Source of the DNA: Cellulophaga lytica DSM 7489
GTDB taxonomy: Bacteria > Bacteroidota > Bacteroidia > Flavobacteriales > Flavobacteriaceae
DNA length: 64,000 nucleotides
Reading direction: 5' to 3'
NCBI RefSeq assembly: GCF_000190595.1
Contig: NC_015167.1
Location: forward strand, 1,663,501 to 1,727,500
In this document: piece after piece, positions 1-7,947 of the stretch
Layout: every line of letters starts with the position of its first letter
How positions within the stretch are numbered: position 1 is the stretch's first letter
Position numbers and translations under genes: made by a program
The notes under the pieces: model-generated
What the model was told of the DNA's origin: nothing
Databases searched by the model: none
Seen by the model: only the letters and a program-made list of their open reading frames with translations

Positions 1-240
1 ACCAACTTGTCCATCCGTTCCTTTAATACTTGTTTTTTGGTTAGGGTCGGCTTCATAGAATGGTGACCATTTCGTAAAGTTTTTCAGATAAAGCACGTTA
101 TCGAAAGTGGTCCGCATTTCTGATTGGACATTCACGGTTTTTTGAATGTGAATATGTTGTAATTTACTTGCATTATAAAACCCAATTCCTAAGAACAGAA
201 TTAATGCTACTGCGATTATTATTAGTATCATTTTTTTCAT
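1..240 (-). CDS. SRPBCC-type membrane-anchored protein, partial (C-terminus beyond edge)
   Basis: Eighty codons are visible from the ATG at 240, running off the left edge. There is an N-terminal hydrophobic anchor (about residues 4-22), then a segment ending in YLKNFTKWSPF, which resembles the start of the SRPBCC/polyketide-cyclase fold (START-like ligand pockets). It is the last visible gene of the leftmost cassette, 15 bp after the YCII-like gene. The family call rests on the N-terminal part only. Confidence 0.6.
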   Translation of the reverse strand, partial: MKKMILIIIAVALILFLGIGFYNASKLQHIHIQKTVNVQSEMRTTFDNVLYLKNFTKWSPFYEADPNQKTSIKGTDGQVG

Positions 241-255
241 TTTTCAAAGTTTATA

Positions 256-609
256 TTAATTTTCCATTGGTATAATATTCCGAACTTCAACCGAGCCACC
301 CATTTTTAGAATTGGACTGTCTTTGGCCATTTCAACCGCTTCATTTAAAGAGTTTGCTTTAACAATCATATTTCCACTAATTGTTTTGTTTTCAGAAACT
401 AATATTCCGTCTGCGATTGATAAATCGGGAGCGATTTGTTTTCCGTCAAAACCCAATTGATGAGTGCTATCAAGCTTTTCTTTAATAGCGATGTTGCCGA
501 TGAAACTGCCCCATTCTTGTTGCATTTGTTCCATTTCTTTTTTTGTCGGTTGATATTCAGGATTAGGACTAAAACTGAAAATCATCATAAATTTTAGTTC
601 TGCTTTCAT
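256..609 (-). CDS. YCII/DGPF-related domain protein
   Basis: A 117-residue protein with a layout like YCII/DGPF-family proteins: an MMIFSF strand near the N-terminus, a central VSENKTISGNMIVKA segment, then SLNEAVEMAKDSPIL and a final strand around EVRNI. These are small ferredoxin-like-fold proteins of mostly unknown function. It sits between the SRPBCC-like gene and a membrane-protein gene, all co-directional with a Crp/Fnr regulator. SRPBCC plus YCII-like pairs are common in small Bacteroidota operons. Role unknown. Confidence 0.65.
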   Translation of the reverse strand: MKAELKFMMIFSFSPNPEYQPTKKEMEQMQQEWGSFIGNIAIKEKLDSTHQLGFDGKQIAPDLSIADGILVSENKTISGNMIVKANSLNEAVEMAKDSPILKMGGSVEVRNIIPMEN

Positions 610-694
610 TTCTTTTAATTTTTAATGTTAAACGATACACCAAAAGTAAAAGAGGGAAAACACAAAAATCTTTGCCTATGACAAGAAATGACAA

Positions 695-1390
695 TTAGGC
701 TTTTTTGAGCCAAGATAATTTGCGAAAAACCAATAGATGAAGAAAAATAATTGTTGGTGGTGCAAAAGCTGGAATAAAGCAAAATGGAAATTCCGCTAAA
801 AACTCTACTCCTTGAATACTATTGTCGATACTGATTTTGGTAAAAATAATAGCCATTGCCGAAGTGATTAAAATATCGACAAGCCCAAAAGTGTTCCAAA
901 TGTAAGTTAGTTTTCTAGCGTAGTTTTTTTTGTTTCGTATAGCTTTTGCCACAAAAATGCTTGATATAGCAGTTAGTAAATCTCCAATACCAGCGAAAAG
1001 GGCAAAAACTGGTGGTAATAAATCATAAAGGAACAGAATGATAAAAGTGCTACCAATCAGGCGGAATATATGAATCTTAACTAAATCTTCAAGGTTTAAG
1101 ATGGTATTTGCTTTTTTGCAGATTTCGGTATTATATATTATGGTAACGAATATTGCCAAAGGAAGCGTTGTTGTCAAAACAATTTTGGGCGGTAACATTA
1201 CGTCATCAAAAAAGCCATACAAACTTGCTATTGCAACTATAATTAGGTAGGGAATGTAAAAACCAAGAACCAACCAAAATCCGTTTTTTATTTTTCCTTT
1301 TTTTGCCAAACGGGCTACCATTACTACAGGAAACATAAACGCTAATAGAAAAAGGATAGAAAATATTTCAGGTATTTGATTTGAAAACAT
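695..1390 (-). CDS. Polytopic membrane protein, unknown function
   Basis: A 231-residue protein with about seven hydrophobic segments and a short basic C-terminus (KLSWLKKA). No family could be named. It starts 9 bp after the Crp/Fnr gene ends and precedes the YCII-like gene, so it is probably part of a four-gene operon carried as one cassette. Confidence 0.6.
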   Translation of the reverse strand: MFSNQIPEIFSILFLLAFMFPVVMVARLAKKGKIKNGFWLVLGFYIPYLIIVAIASLYGFFDDVMLPPKIVLTTTLPLAIFVTIIYNTEICKKANTILNLEDLVKIHIFRLIGSTFIILFLYDLLPPVFALFAGIGDLLTAISSIFVAKAIRNKKNYARKLTYIWNTFGLVDILITSAMAIIFTKISIDNSIQGVEFLAEFPFCFIPAFAPPTIIFLHLLVFRKLSWLKKA

Positions 1391-1399
1391 AGGTTGATA

Positions 1400-1975
1400 T
1401 TATAAAGTGATTTCTTTTCTAATTCTACTTAAAGATGTGTCTGTAATTCCCAAATATGTAGCAATATGTTTTAGAGGAACATTTTGAATTATTGAAGGTT
1501 TTTCTTTTAATAAGTTTAAATATCGGTCTTTCGCTTGGTCGGCAATCACAGATATTGAATGATTCTTTAATTCAAAGTAGTTATTTACAAGCCGTGTTCT
1601 GCCTACTTCTCTAAAAGCTTCAATGTTAAATAATTTCATAAAGTTGGCAAAACTAATTTTCCAACATTTTCCTTTTGTTAATGCTTGAATAGATTCTTTA
1701 CAAGGTTTTTTTAAAAAATAGGAATGCCAATCTATCACAATATCATTTTCTGCAAAGAATTTAGTAGTAATATCATTTCCTTCCGTGTCAATGCTATATG
1801 AACGTAAAAAACCTGTCTCCAAGAAGTAATAGTAACTAGCTACTTTTCCTTTTTCGATTAGATATTCGTTCTTGCTAAATTCAACTTCTTCAAATTGCAT
1901 TAAAATCAATTCTAATTCCTCCGAATTAAAGTTTTCTTGTTTAAAAATGCTATTTAAAAAATGGGTTTGGTTCAT
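1400..1975 (-). CDS. Crp/Fnr-family transcriptional regulator
   Basis: 191 residues with the Bacteroidota Crp/Fnr layout: an N-terminal cyclic-nucleotide-binding-like beta-roll (about residues 20-115, including EYLIEKGKVASYYYFLETG) and a C-terminal helix-turn-helix (about 150-190, IATYLGITDTSLSRIRKEI). The ligand-binding arginine motif of true CRP is not obvious. The start is 31 bp from the attC boundary, so it is the first gene of the leftmost cassette and may regulate the three genes behind it. Confidence 0.82.
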   Translation of the reverse strand: MNQTHFLNSIFKQENFNSEELELILMQFEEVEFSKNEYLIEKGKVASYYYFLETGFLRSYSIDTEGNDITTKFFAENDIVIDWHSYFLKKPCKESIQALTKGKCWKISFANFMKLFNIEAFREVGRTRLVNNYFELKNHSISVIADQAKDRYLNLLKEKPSIIQNVPLKHIATYLGITDTSLSRIRKEITL

Positions 1976-2006
1976 TGTTGTTCAAAGGTTTTTTATAATA
2001 AGGCAT

Positions 2007-2130
2007 AACGGTAGGTATAACCGTCAGTTACGGTTTTAAAGTTAATAATTTTCGGTTAAGAACTGGCGTTAGCAATTCCGAGTGGATTCGGACGTAGTCG
2101 AATCCGCCGTAATTGCGGTTATACATTGTT
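2007..2130 (-). repeat. attC-like site, family I (124 bp)
   Basis: Belongs to the cassette with the gene at 2179. R'' is GCTAAC, matching that cassette's start GTTAGC; R' leads into GTTATGCC. The core contains the family I hairpin GGATTCG/CGAATCC. Confidence 0.88.
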
Positions 2131-2178
2131 AGCTTTTAGTGCTTATTTTTAATTGGTATTTCAATTCCGTTGTGATTT

Positions 2179-2427
2179 TCATTCTACGTTTGAGTGTGAA
2201 TTTAGATTTTTGTTTTTCCAATAATTAATTTGAATTTTGGCTGTTGCTATTGTTGAGCCTATCATTAAAAAGTAAATCATAATATGCTTTTTCTGAAAAA
2301 AACTTTCTGAAAATATATCAGTTATGCTTAATGTCAACAAAAATATTCCTACAAACCACAATAGTGTAAATAAAATTAAATTCTTTCTTGTTGGATTTTT
2401 CACAAAATTTCTTTTAACTGTTTCCAT
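2179..2427 (-). CDS. Small two-TM membrane protein (cassette copy 1 of 3)
   Basis: 82 residues with two hydrophobic helices separated by a short loop, and polar ends. The frame stays open upstream to a TTG at 2499, but I chose the ATG at 2427 because the third copy (13446) carries indels just upstream of it while the 82 codons remain open in all three copies. No family recognised. Copies 1 and 2 are essentially identical along the whole cassette including the attC. Confidence 0.62.
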   Translation of the reverse strand: METVKRNFVKNPTRKNLILFTLLWFVGIFLLTLSITDIFSESFFQKKHIMIYFLMIGSTIATAKIQINYWKNKNLNSHSNVE

Positions 2428-2520
2428 TTGTTTATTTTTTTGTCGTCTGTTTTTCTTAATTAAAAAGTCCTTTTCTGTTTCAGGATTCTGTTTTCGCAAA
2501 CTTGCTAATGCATTAAAGCT

Positions 2521-2646
2521 AACGGTTGGGCTATGATTTCGTTGTGGAATTTCACGTAGTGAACATTCCGCCCGAAATCCAACCTTAGCTTAAAAGTAAG
2601 GATTTCCGTTTAGGAAATCCGACCACAATGAATTATAGCCAGTGTT
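2521..2646 (-). repeat. attC-like site, unique family (126 bp)
   Basis: Belongs to the TPM-domain cassette. R'' is GTGTACAAC, matching the cassette start GTTGTACAC; R' leads into GTTAGC. Outer arms pair (GGCTAT with ATAGCC), but the interior differs from other families. Confidence 0.82.
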
Positions 2647-2657
2647 GTACACAGTTC

Positions 2658-3170
2658 TTATTTCCATTTATTCATAAGTGAAGTGAATCCCGCTAGAATT
2701 CCGTCATGAAATTTTCCGTCTTTGAATTTCGGAATTATGTCTTCATTAATCACTGTTTGGCAAATTGAGTCTGTCAAGACTTTTTCTGTTCCAAGTCCAG
2801 TCGAAATTCCTACATTCCTTTTGCTCATGTCCAAAATTATCATCAATCCATTATCCTTTTCTTTTTTCCCAACTCCCAACCGATTTCCGATATCTTTTCC
2901 AAACTCCAAAATGTCCTCATATGGCTCAATATTTTCCATCACGACTAATATGCATTCGCGAGTAGTTCTTTTCTCGTAGTCCCTCAGAAATGTGTCAAGT
3001 TCAGCTATTTCCTGCTCGTTTAATAAGTCCGAATAATCGTTGACATATGAAATGGGTTGTTTGCCATAGAGTTTAGTTGTGTTTAATTCTTGGGTTTGCT
3101 TATTCGAAGTTTTACAACCTAAAAAGGCAAGAATTAATATTAGGCTAACGATTAATTTTCTGATATGCAT
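2658..3170 (-). CDS. TPM-domain lipoprotein
   Basis: 170 residues. A lipoprotein signal (LILILAFLGC, lipobox cysteine about residue 19) is followed by a TPM domain: YVNDYSDLLNEQEIAELDTFL, then KEKDNGLMIILDMSKRNVGISTGLGTE, and a C-terminal DIIPKFKDGKFHDGILAG. TPM domains occur in Psb32/Rbd2-type proteins, often beside rhomboid or LemA proteins. Here it is alone in its cassette. Start is 12 bp from the cassette boundary. Exact role unknown. Confidence 0.82.
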   Translation of the reverse strand: MHIRKLIVSLILILAFLGCKTSNKQTQELNTTKLYGKQPISYVNDYSDLLNEQEIAELDTFLRDYEKRTTRECILVVMENIEPYEDILEFGKDIGNRLGVGKKEKDNGLMIILDMSKRNVGISTGLGTEKVLTDSICQTVINEDIIPKFKDGKFHDGILAGFTSLMNKWK

Positions 3171-3182
3171 AGAATTGTGTAC

Positions 3183-3305
3183 AACGGTAGGTATAACCGA
3201 AGTTACGGGTTTAAAGTTAATGTTTTTCGGCTTATCACAGACTTTAGCAATTGTGGGTGGATTCGGACGTAGTCGAATCCGCCGTAATTGCGGTTATACA
3301 TTGTT
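3183..3305 (-). repeat. attC-like site, family I (123 bp)
   Basis: Belongs to the cassette with the gene at 3317. R'' is CACACAAC, matching the cassette start GTTGTGTG; R' leads into GTTGTACAC. Confidence 0.88.
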
Positions 3306-3316
3306 GTGTGTAGTTT

Positions 3317-3712
3317 TTATTCATATTCCGATTTATGAAATTCCAATATTTTGTCAGTCAAACGATTTATTTCTTTTTTCTCTTTTAGTTTAAAATCCGC
3401 AAAGAATATCAGTCCGAAAATGGTCAACGCGATTGGCAAAATCCAATTTCCTTTAATCAGAGAAGCTATTATAGTCAGAATTCCAAGTCCGAGTAAAACT
3501 TTAGCTAAAATATTCATTGGTGACTTAAAGTCAAATTTCAAATCGTAATTCCCTCTGTCATTCACAATTCCGATTATTCTATGATTGTTAGGAAAACGAT
3601 TCCGCATTAATTCGAACTTTTCAGTTCCGACAGATCCATTGTAAAATCCGTTCACAATTAGCTTGTTCAGAATCTTTAAATTTTTGTCACTTTTGGTTAT
3701 CGTTTGCTTCAT
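3317..3712 (-). CDS. Two-TM protein, unknown function (cassette copy 1 of 2)
   Basis: 131 residues: a polar N-terminal 55 residues, two central hydrophobic helices (about 69-105, with VLLGLGILTIIASLIKGNW), and a charged C-terminal tail with KEKKEINRLTDKILEF. No family recognised. A copy identical as far as I can read lies at 18506, but each copy is followed by a different cassette. Leader of 16 bp from the cassette start. Confidence 0.65.
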   Translation of the reverse strand: MKQTITKSDKNLKILNKLIVNGFYNGSVGTEKFELMRNRFPNNHRIIGIVNDRGNYDLKFDFKSPMNILAKVLLGLGILTIIASLIKGNWILPIALTIFGLIFFADFKLKEKKEINRLTDKILEFHKSEYE

Positions 3713-3728
3713 TGCTCAAATTACACAC

Positions 3729-3852
3729 AACGGTAGGTATAACCGTCAGTTACGGTTTTAAAGTTAATAATTTTCGGTTAAGAACTGGCGTTAGCAATTC
3801 CGAGTGGATTCGGACGTAGTCGAATCCGCCGTAATTGCGGTTATACATTGTT
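3729..3852 (-). repeat. attC-like site, family I (124 bp)
   Basis: Near-identical to the site at 2007 and belonging to the second copy of the same cassette. R'' GCTAAC; R' leads into GTTGTGTG. Confidence 0.88.
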
Positions 3853-3900
3853 AGCTTTTAGTGCTTATTTTTAATTGGTATTTCAATTCCGTTGTGATTT

Positions 3901-4149
3901 TCATTCTACGTTTGAGTGTGAATTTAGATTTTTGTTTTTCCAATAATTAATTTGAATTTTGGCTGTTGCTATTGTTGAGCCTATCATTAAAAAGTAAATC
4001 ATAATATGCTTTTTCTGAAAAAAACTTTCTGAAAATATATCAGTTATGCTTAATGTCAACAAAAATATTCCTACAAACCACAATAGTGTAAATAAAATTA
4101 AATTCTTTCTTGTTGGATTTTTCACAAAATTTCTTTTAACTGTTTCCAT
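3901..4149 (-). CDS. Small two-TM membrane protein (cassette copy 2 of 3)
   Basis: Same 82-residue product as at 2179, with the same start logic (ATG at 4149 rather than the TTG at 4221). Duplicated together with its attC, which supports the cassette as the mobile unit. Confidence 0.62.
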   Translation of the reverse strand: METVKRNFVKNPTRKNLILFTLLWFVGIFLLTLSITDIFSESFFQKKHIMIYFLMIGSTIATAKIQINYWKNKNLNSHSNVE

Positions 4150-4242
4150 TTGTTTATTTTTTTGTCGTCTGTTTTTCTTAATTAAAAAGTCCTTTTCTGT
4201 TTCAGGATTCTGTTTTCGCAAACTTGCTAATGCATTAAAGCT

Positions 4243-4365
4243 AACGGTAGGTATAACCGAAGTTACGGGATTAAAGTTAATGTTTTTCGGCTTGTCACAG
4301 ACATTAGCAATTCCGAGTGGATTCGGACGTAGTCGAATCCGCCGTAATTGCGGTTATACATTGTT
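4243..4365 (-). repeat. attC-like site, family I (123 bp)
   Basis: Belongs to the cassette with the gene at 4354. R'' TAGCTAAC matches the cassette start GTTAGCTA; R' leads into GTTAGC. Confidence 0.87.
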
Positions 4366-4785
4366 AGCTACAGTTTTTTTGTTTTTCAAACTAATTATAT
4401 TTCGGATAATCATAATTACAAAACTTAAGTTCCATAAGTAAAATCCAATTTCATATCCTGTTATTTCTCCATAGTGTCCTGCTTCATTTATTATTATTTC
4501 ATCAAAAAATAAAAAACTCATTCCAAAAGATAAAGCAATAATGCTCATTACTAAAGAAATTTTAGTTTTTTTAAATGTCAACCACGAAATTAAGATTAAT
4601 GGATTTGCGAGCCAAGATATACAAGCTCCTCCAATAAAAACTCCAAATATTCCAGAAATTAAAACAGCCAATCCACTCCAATTTTCTCCGCAATTACCAT
4701 TCGTACAATAATTTTTTTGGCTACAAGCGATAATGAAAATTAATATACTAATCAATAATAAAATATTTGGATTTTTCAGTTTCAA
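4354..4785 (-). CDS. Membrane/lipoprotein of unknown function, TTG start
   Basis: About 143 residues from a TTG at 4785, giving a basic start and a lipoprotein-like signal (LLLISILIFIIAC). Three more hydrophobic segments follow, with NYCTNGNCGENWSGL between them. The open frame continues upstream to a codon inside the neighbouring attC (4866), but a start there would make translation depend on the neighbouring cassette, so the TTG is preferred. The C-terminal codons overlap this cassette's own attC. No family recognised. Confidence 0.5.
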   Translation of the reverse strand: MKLKNPNILLLISILIFIIACSQKNYCTNGNCGENWSGLAVLISGIFGVFIGGACISWLANPLILISWLTFKKTKISLVMSIIALSFGMSFLFFDEIIINEAGHYGEITGYEIGFYLWNLSFVIMIIRNIISLKNKKTVANNV

Positions 4786-4830
4786 ATTCAGTTCAGTTTT
4801 ATTTTTAAATATGAGTAAGTAATTGTAGCT

Positions 4831-4953
4831 AACGGTTTGTGTATGATTAGTTGCGGACTTTTCCAACGGAAAATGTCCGTCTGACTCTAAAGATAATTGA
4901 TTGCAGGAATTTCCAAGTGGAAATTCCGCCCGTAATTAATTATACACCGTGTT
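4831..4953 (-). repeat. attC-like site, family II (123 bp)
   Basis: Belongs to the cassette with the gene at 4966. R'' TGCCTAAC matches the cassette start GTTAGGCA; outer arms GTGTAT and TATACAC pair. Confidence 0.86.
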
Positions 4954-4965
4954 AGGCACAGTCTT

Positions 4966-5628
4966 TTATTTATTTTTCCGTCTCTGTTTTCGTTCCATTT
5001 TTCTTGTGTCTCGTTTTTTAAGTCGGATTGCTTTCTTGTCCCTTTTCGCTTGGTCATTTTCTGTCAGAAAGTGAATGGCTAATAATATTTGAATCCCTCT
5101 GTTGTCCAAATCCGTTCCGTCCGGAAAATTATGTAAAGTGTACAATATTTCGTCCGTTGGTGTGAAGCGACCAACCAATTCTAATTTATCCCCATACCCT
5201 TCCAAAGAAGGATTTGATTCCGCTAAAAAGTTAACAAATCCAATGAATTTTTTGTTCTGACTGAAACAAATGCTTTTATATTCATATTTCGGTTCAATTG
5301 TTCTCCAAGTCTTGCAAAGACTCCAAATTTTCTTAAAGGTTGAATCAGATATTTTTGAGTATAGTTTTTTCTGTTTTCTCCAACTAATTTTCTTTTCAAG
5401 GTAATTTTGTTTCCAGTCCACTAAGTCCTCTTTAGATTCGGCAATACAGGACCCAAATTTTGTCCAGTCCGCATTTCCGCAAAGTTCCGCTTGAAAAAAG
5501 TCAGTAACTAGATTCAAGTCCTTAATCTCAGATTTTGAAAAGAAATCACTTAAGTCCGTTTGTTCCTTTTGTCCGAAGGAAAAGAAGCATAAATTTAAGA
5601 GTAGGACTAGAAGTATATTTTTCAGCAT
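4966..5628 (-). CDS. Secreted protein of unknown function with basic tail
   Basis: 220 residues with a Sec signal peptide (ILLVLLLNLCFFSFGQ, cleavage near residue 20). The mature part is polar and contains paired cysteines (LCGNADW, GSCIAES). The last 25 residues are strongly basic (KKAIRLKKRDTRKMERKQRR). A similar basic tail ends the unrelated cassette protein at 19385. Leader of 12 bp. Family unknown. Confidence 0.62.
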   Translation of the reverse strand: MLKNILLVLLLNLCFFSFGQKEQTDLSDFFSKSEIKDLNLVTDFFQAELCGNADWTKFGSCIAESKEDLVDWKQNYLEKKISWRKQKKLYSKISDSTFKKIWSLCKTWRTIEPKYEYKSICFSQNKKFIGFVNFLAESNPSLEGYGDKLELVGRFTPTDEILYTLHNFPDGTDLDNRGIQILLAIHFLTENDQAKRDKKAIRLKKRDTRKMERKQRRKNK

Positions 5629-5640
5629 AGGATTGTGCCT

Positions 5641-5763
5641 AACGGTAGGTATAACCGAAGTTACGGGATTAAAGTTAATGTTTTTCGGCTTATCACAGAC
5701 TTTAGCAATTGTGAGTGGATTCGGACGTAGTCGAATCCGCCGTAATTGCGGTTATACATTGTT
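5641..5763 (-). repeat. attC-like site, family I (123 bp)
   Basis: Belongs to the peptidase-like cassette at 5783. R'' ATGGGTAAC matches the cassette start GTTACCCAT; R' leads into GTTAGGCAC. Confidence 0.87.
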
Positions 5764-5782
5764 ACCCATAGGCATTTTTTAA

Positions 5783-6577
5783 TTATTTCAGTTGGAAATG
5801 TATGTGGTCATCGTGTCTAACTGCTTGACATCCGTGAAATCGTACTTTTCCATTGTTCAAATTCAATCGAGTTTTTAAATGTGGCTCGATGAACAATTTA
5901 CCAATATTTTTTTGTTTTAAAATCAATTCTGCTAATTGTCGAGTTCCTTTTTCGGAAAACTCAATGTCTTTGTTTATTGTGCCTAAAGTCAGATATTTTG
6001 GAAAATCATATTGCCAATTTCCATTTTTCTTACAAACAGCGTTTTGGTCATATTCTTTTTCGGTTGGCATTTCATAAACACCATATCCACTAACTGATGG
6101 TTTTTTATTAGTCAATTGTCCGTTGTCATTCTCGTAAATCAGAGAAACGTCAATTTTCTTTCCGTCGTTATGGCTCAAATGTGGCAGAAGTGGAAATTTG
6201 TTTATGAATGGGAAGTTAGCATCAAGGTAAACCATTTTTATTCCTGCATTTAGTCTCTCAAATTTGGTTGCTATTTGTCCAATTGATTTGTTCAATTCAG
6301 GTCTTACATAGTTTCTATTCGCAAGTTTATAAAAGAAAGAACGAGCTTTTAAAAATTCCGTTTCTTTTATTTTTTCACGTCCGAAAATAGGTGCGATATT
6401 TGGAACGATTAAAAATGTTGCGAGTAAATATAGAACTGCGAAAATTCCAATCCGTTTCAATCGTTTCTTTTCCGCACTTTTCTTAATCAACAAAATTGCA
6501 ATCAAATATATTATTCCACCTATTTGAGTTACAACAGTCAAAAAAGTGATAATTATTATGTGAAGCAGTATTTTCAA
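5783..6577 (-). CDS. Membrane-anchored M74/LAS-type peptidase-like protein
   Basis: About 264 residues from a TTG at 6577. Two N-terminal hydrophobic segments precede a domain with LAS-peptidase zinc-site features: LSHNDGKKIDVSL (H, G and D spaced as in HxxGxxxD) and C-terminal AVRHDDHIHFQLK, like the final HxH motif of MepA and D-Ala-D-Ala carboxypeptidases. Members cleave peptidoglycan crosslinks; that activity here is inferred. The open frame runs upstream through the neighbouring attC to 6721, but that DNA belongs to another cassette. Confidence 0.65.
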   Translation of the reverse strand: MKILLHIIIITFLTVVTQIGGIIYLIAILLIKKSAEKKRLKRIGIFAVLYLLATFLIVPNIAPIFGREKIKETEFLKARSFFYKLANRNYVRPELNKSIGQIATKFERLNAGIKMVYLDANFPFINKFPLLPHLSHNDGKKIDVSLIYENDNGQLTNKKPSVSGYGVYEMPTEKEYDQNAVCKKNGNWQYDFPKYLTLGTINKDIEFSEKGTRQLAELILKQKNIGKLFIEPHLKTRLNLNNGKVRFHGCQAVRHDDHIHFQLK

Positions 6578-6598
6578 TGGTTGGTTCAGCTTATGGGT

Positions 6599-6780
6599 AA
6601 CGTTTCGGCTATGGTTAGTGCGCTGCAAGAAGTCGTAGACGTCGGGCTGTTCACAAGCGAAACCTTTTGTTTTGCTTGTAAATTTAAGTAATACAAGGAA
6701 ATAAAAAAGGTTTTGCGACATTCAAATACAAAACCTCTATCGAAAAGGCCAAGCCTTGCGTATTAATTATAGCCCTTGTT
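6599..6780 (-). repeat. attC-like site, family IV (182 bp)
   Basis: Belongs to the MORN-like cassette at 6763. R'' ATGACAAC matches the cassette start GTTGTCAT; R' leads into GTTACCCAT. Outer arms GGCTAT and ATAGCC pair. Shares its GTTTCGGCTATG opening with the site at 48401. Confidence 0.83.
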
Positions 6781-7287
6781 GTCATTAGTTAATTTTTTTC
6801 CATTACTAAATTCAACAATTGTTTTAGTTCCGTCATCATTGAAACATATTTGACGTCCATTTTTCTTTCCATTTAGATATTCACAACTGTAAAATAATAA
6901 ACCATTTCTTCTTTGCTCAATTAATTTACGTTTCCCTTTATCATCAAAATATTTAGTTTCTTCAACATCAGAAAAGTAACGAAGTTGTTTTAATTCTTTA
7001 TATGGTTTTTGTGGGTCATATATTATTTCACGCAGAAGTCCTTTATCTTTTTTTCTCGCGTATATTTTTTGACTTAATATAACACCTTTATCATATTCTA
7101 ATTCGTATGAAATTTGACCATTTTTCTTTTTAATTTGAGCAATTCCAGAGAATAATTTTTCATCATTATATTTATATGCTAAATTATTCTCAAGATATAT
7201 ATCTTCATAATCGATTAATTGTTGTGAACTCAATCTAGAAAGATAGAATAAACTCAAAAATAATATTAGCACTAGATTTTTTTTCAT
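6763..7287 (-). CDS. YwqK/MORN-variant repeat secreted protein
   Basis: 174 residues from the ATG at 7287 (a TTG 12 bp upstream, within the core site, is less likely). A signal peptide (NLVLILFLSLFYLSRL) is followed by repeats of the MORN-variant type: KLFSGIAQIKKKNGQISYELEYDKG, LLFYSCEYLNGKKNGRQICF and FNDDGTKTIVEFSNGK. Such proteins (YwqK-like) are often annotated as antitoxins, but evidence for that role is thin. The last codons (KGYN) and the stop lie inside this cassette's attC. Confidence 0.7.
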   Translation of the reverse strand: MKKNLVLILFLSLFYLSRLSSQQLIDYEDIYLENNLAYKYNDEKLFSGIAQIKKKNGQISYELEYDKGVILSQKIYARKKDKGLLREIIYDPQKPYKELKQLRYFSDVEETKYFDDKGKRKLIEQRRNGLLFYSCEYLNGKKNGRQICFNDDGTKTIVEFSNGKKLTNDNKGYN

Positions 7288-7297
7288 AATTAATGAC

Positions 7298-7420
7298 AAC
7301 GGTAGGTATAACCGAAGTTACGGGATTAAAGTTAATGTTTTTCGGCTTATCACAGGCTTTAGCAATTCCGAGTGGATTCGGACGTAGTCGAATCCGCCGT
7401 AATTGCGGTTATACATTGTT
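7298..7420 (-). repeat. attC-like site, family I (123 bp)
   Basis: Belongs to the cassette with the gene at 7436. R'' GGTACAAC matches the cassette start GTTGTACC; R' leads into GTTGTCAT. Confidence 0.87.
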
Positions 7421-7435
7421 GTACCACGTATTTTT

Positions 7436-7867
7436 TCAATTAGGGTTTTCATTATACACTTGGTCAAAATCCAATTCTGATATATTTAAGCCCTTTGACT
7501 TTTTGTCAAATTGTTGTTTGTCCATTGGTCCATAAATTCCATCTTCATTTGTTTTTTCTCTTTTCTTTAAGTCAATTATGAAATATTTAGTGATGGTTAA
7601 GTCATTCAAATATGGATGTTGTTTAGCGATTATAAAATCAGAGTTATTTCCAACCGCGAAAACATAATTAGAAATAATTCCACTTGAATATGGCGAATCT
7701 TTTTCGGTTTTTTCTACTAATGCTCTATTAGCGACTAAATCGTTCCATTCCACAAAGTAATTTCCGATTATTAATTCAGATTCGCCTGGATTATTCCAAC
7801 AGGAATTTAAAGTCAAGATTCCGATTAAAGTCAATATGATTTTTGTAATTCGCAATGTTTTGGTCAT
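7436..7867 (-). CDS. Small lipoprotein, possibly DUF3997-like
   Basis: 143 residues. Lipoprotein signal with lipobox cysteine (GILTLNSCW, about residue 23), then a compact domain: LIIGNYFVEWND, NYVFAVGNNSDFIIAKQHP, TKYFIIDLKK. The layout resembles small DUF3997-type lipoproteins, but I would not press that. Leader of 9 bp; followed by an unusually short attC belonging to the upstream neighbour. Confidence 0.6.
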   Translation of the reverse strand: MTKTLRITKIILTLIGILTLNSCWNNPGESELIIGNYFVEWNDLVANRALVEKTEKDSPYSSGIISNYVFAVGNNSDFIIAKQHPYLNDLTITKYFIIDLKKREKTNEDGIYGPMDKQQFDKKSKGLNISELDFDQVYNENPN

Positions 7868-7876
7868 ATGTGGTAC

Positions 7877-7928
7877 AACGGTTTGGCTATGCGCAGTGTC
7901 CCGAAGGGCATTGCGTATAGGTGTTGTT
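7877..7928 (-). repeat. Short attC-like site (52 bp)
   Basis: Belongs to the cassette with the gene at 7948. R'' GGCTACAAC matches the cassette start GTTGTAGCC exactly. The shortest site in the window, close to the 57-60 bp of classical short attCs. Confidence 0.78.
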
Positions 7929-7947
7929 GTAGCCAGTTTTTATTTTT

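Noticed and set aside
2007-2130. MITE or IS-derived inverted repeat
   Set aside because: No transposase, no target duplication, and the ends pair with the start of the own cassette, which MITEs would not do.
3079-3393. Plus-strand ORFs reading through the palindromes (also 7293-7535, 13220-13495, 18349-18582)
   Set aside because: They are translations of attC sequence, sharing residues such as GITEVTGLK and FGRSRIRRNCGY, and run antisense to the cassette genes.
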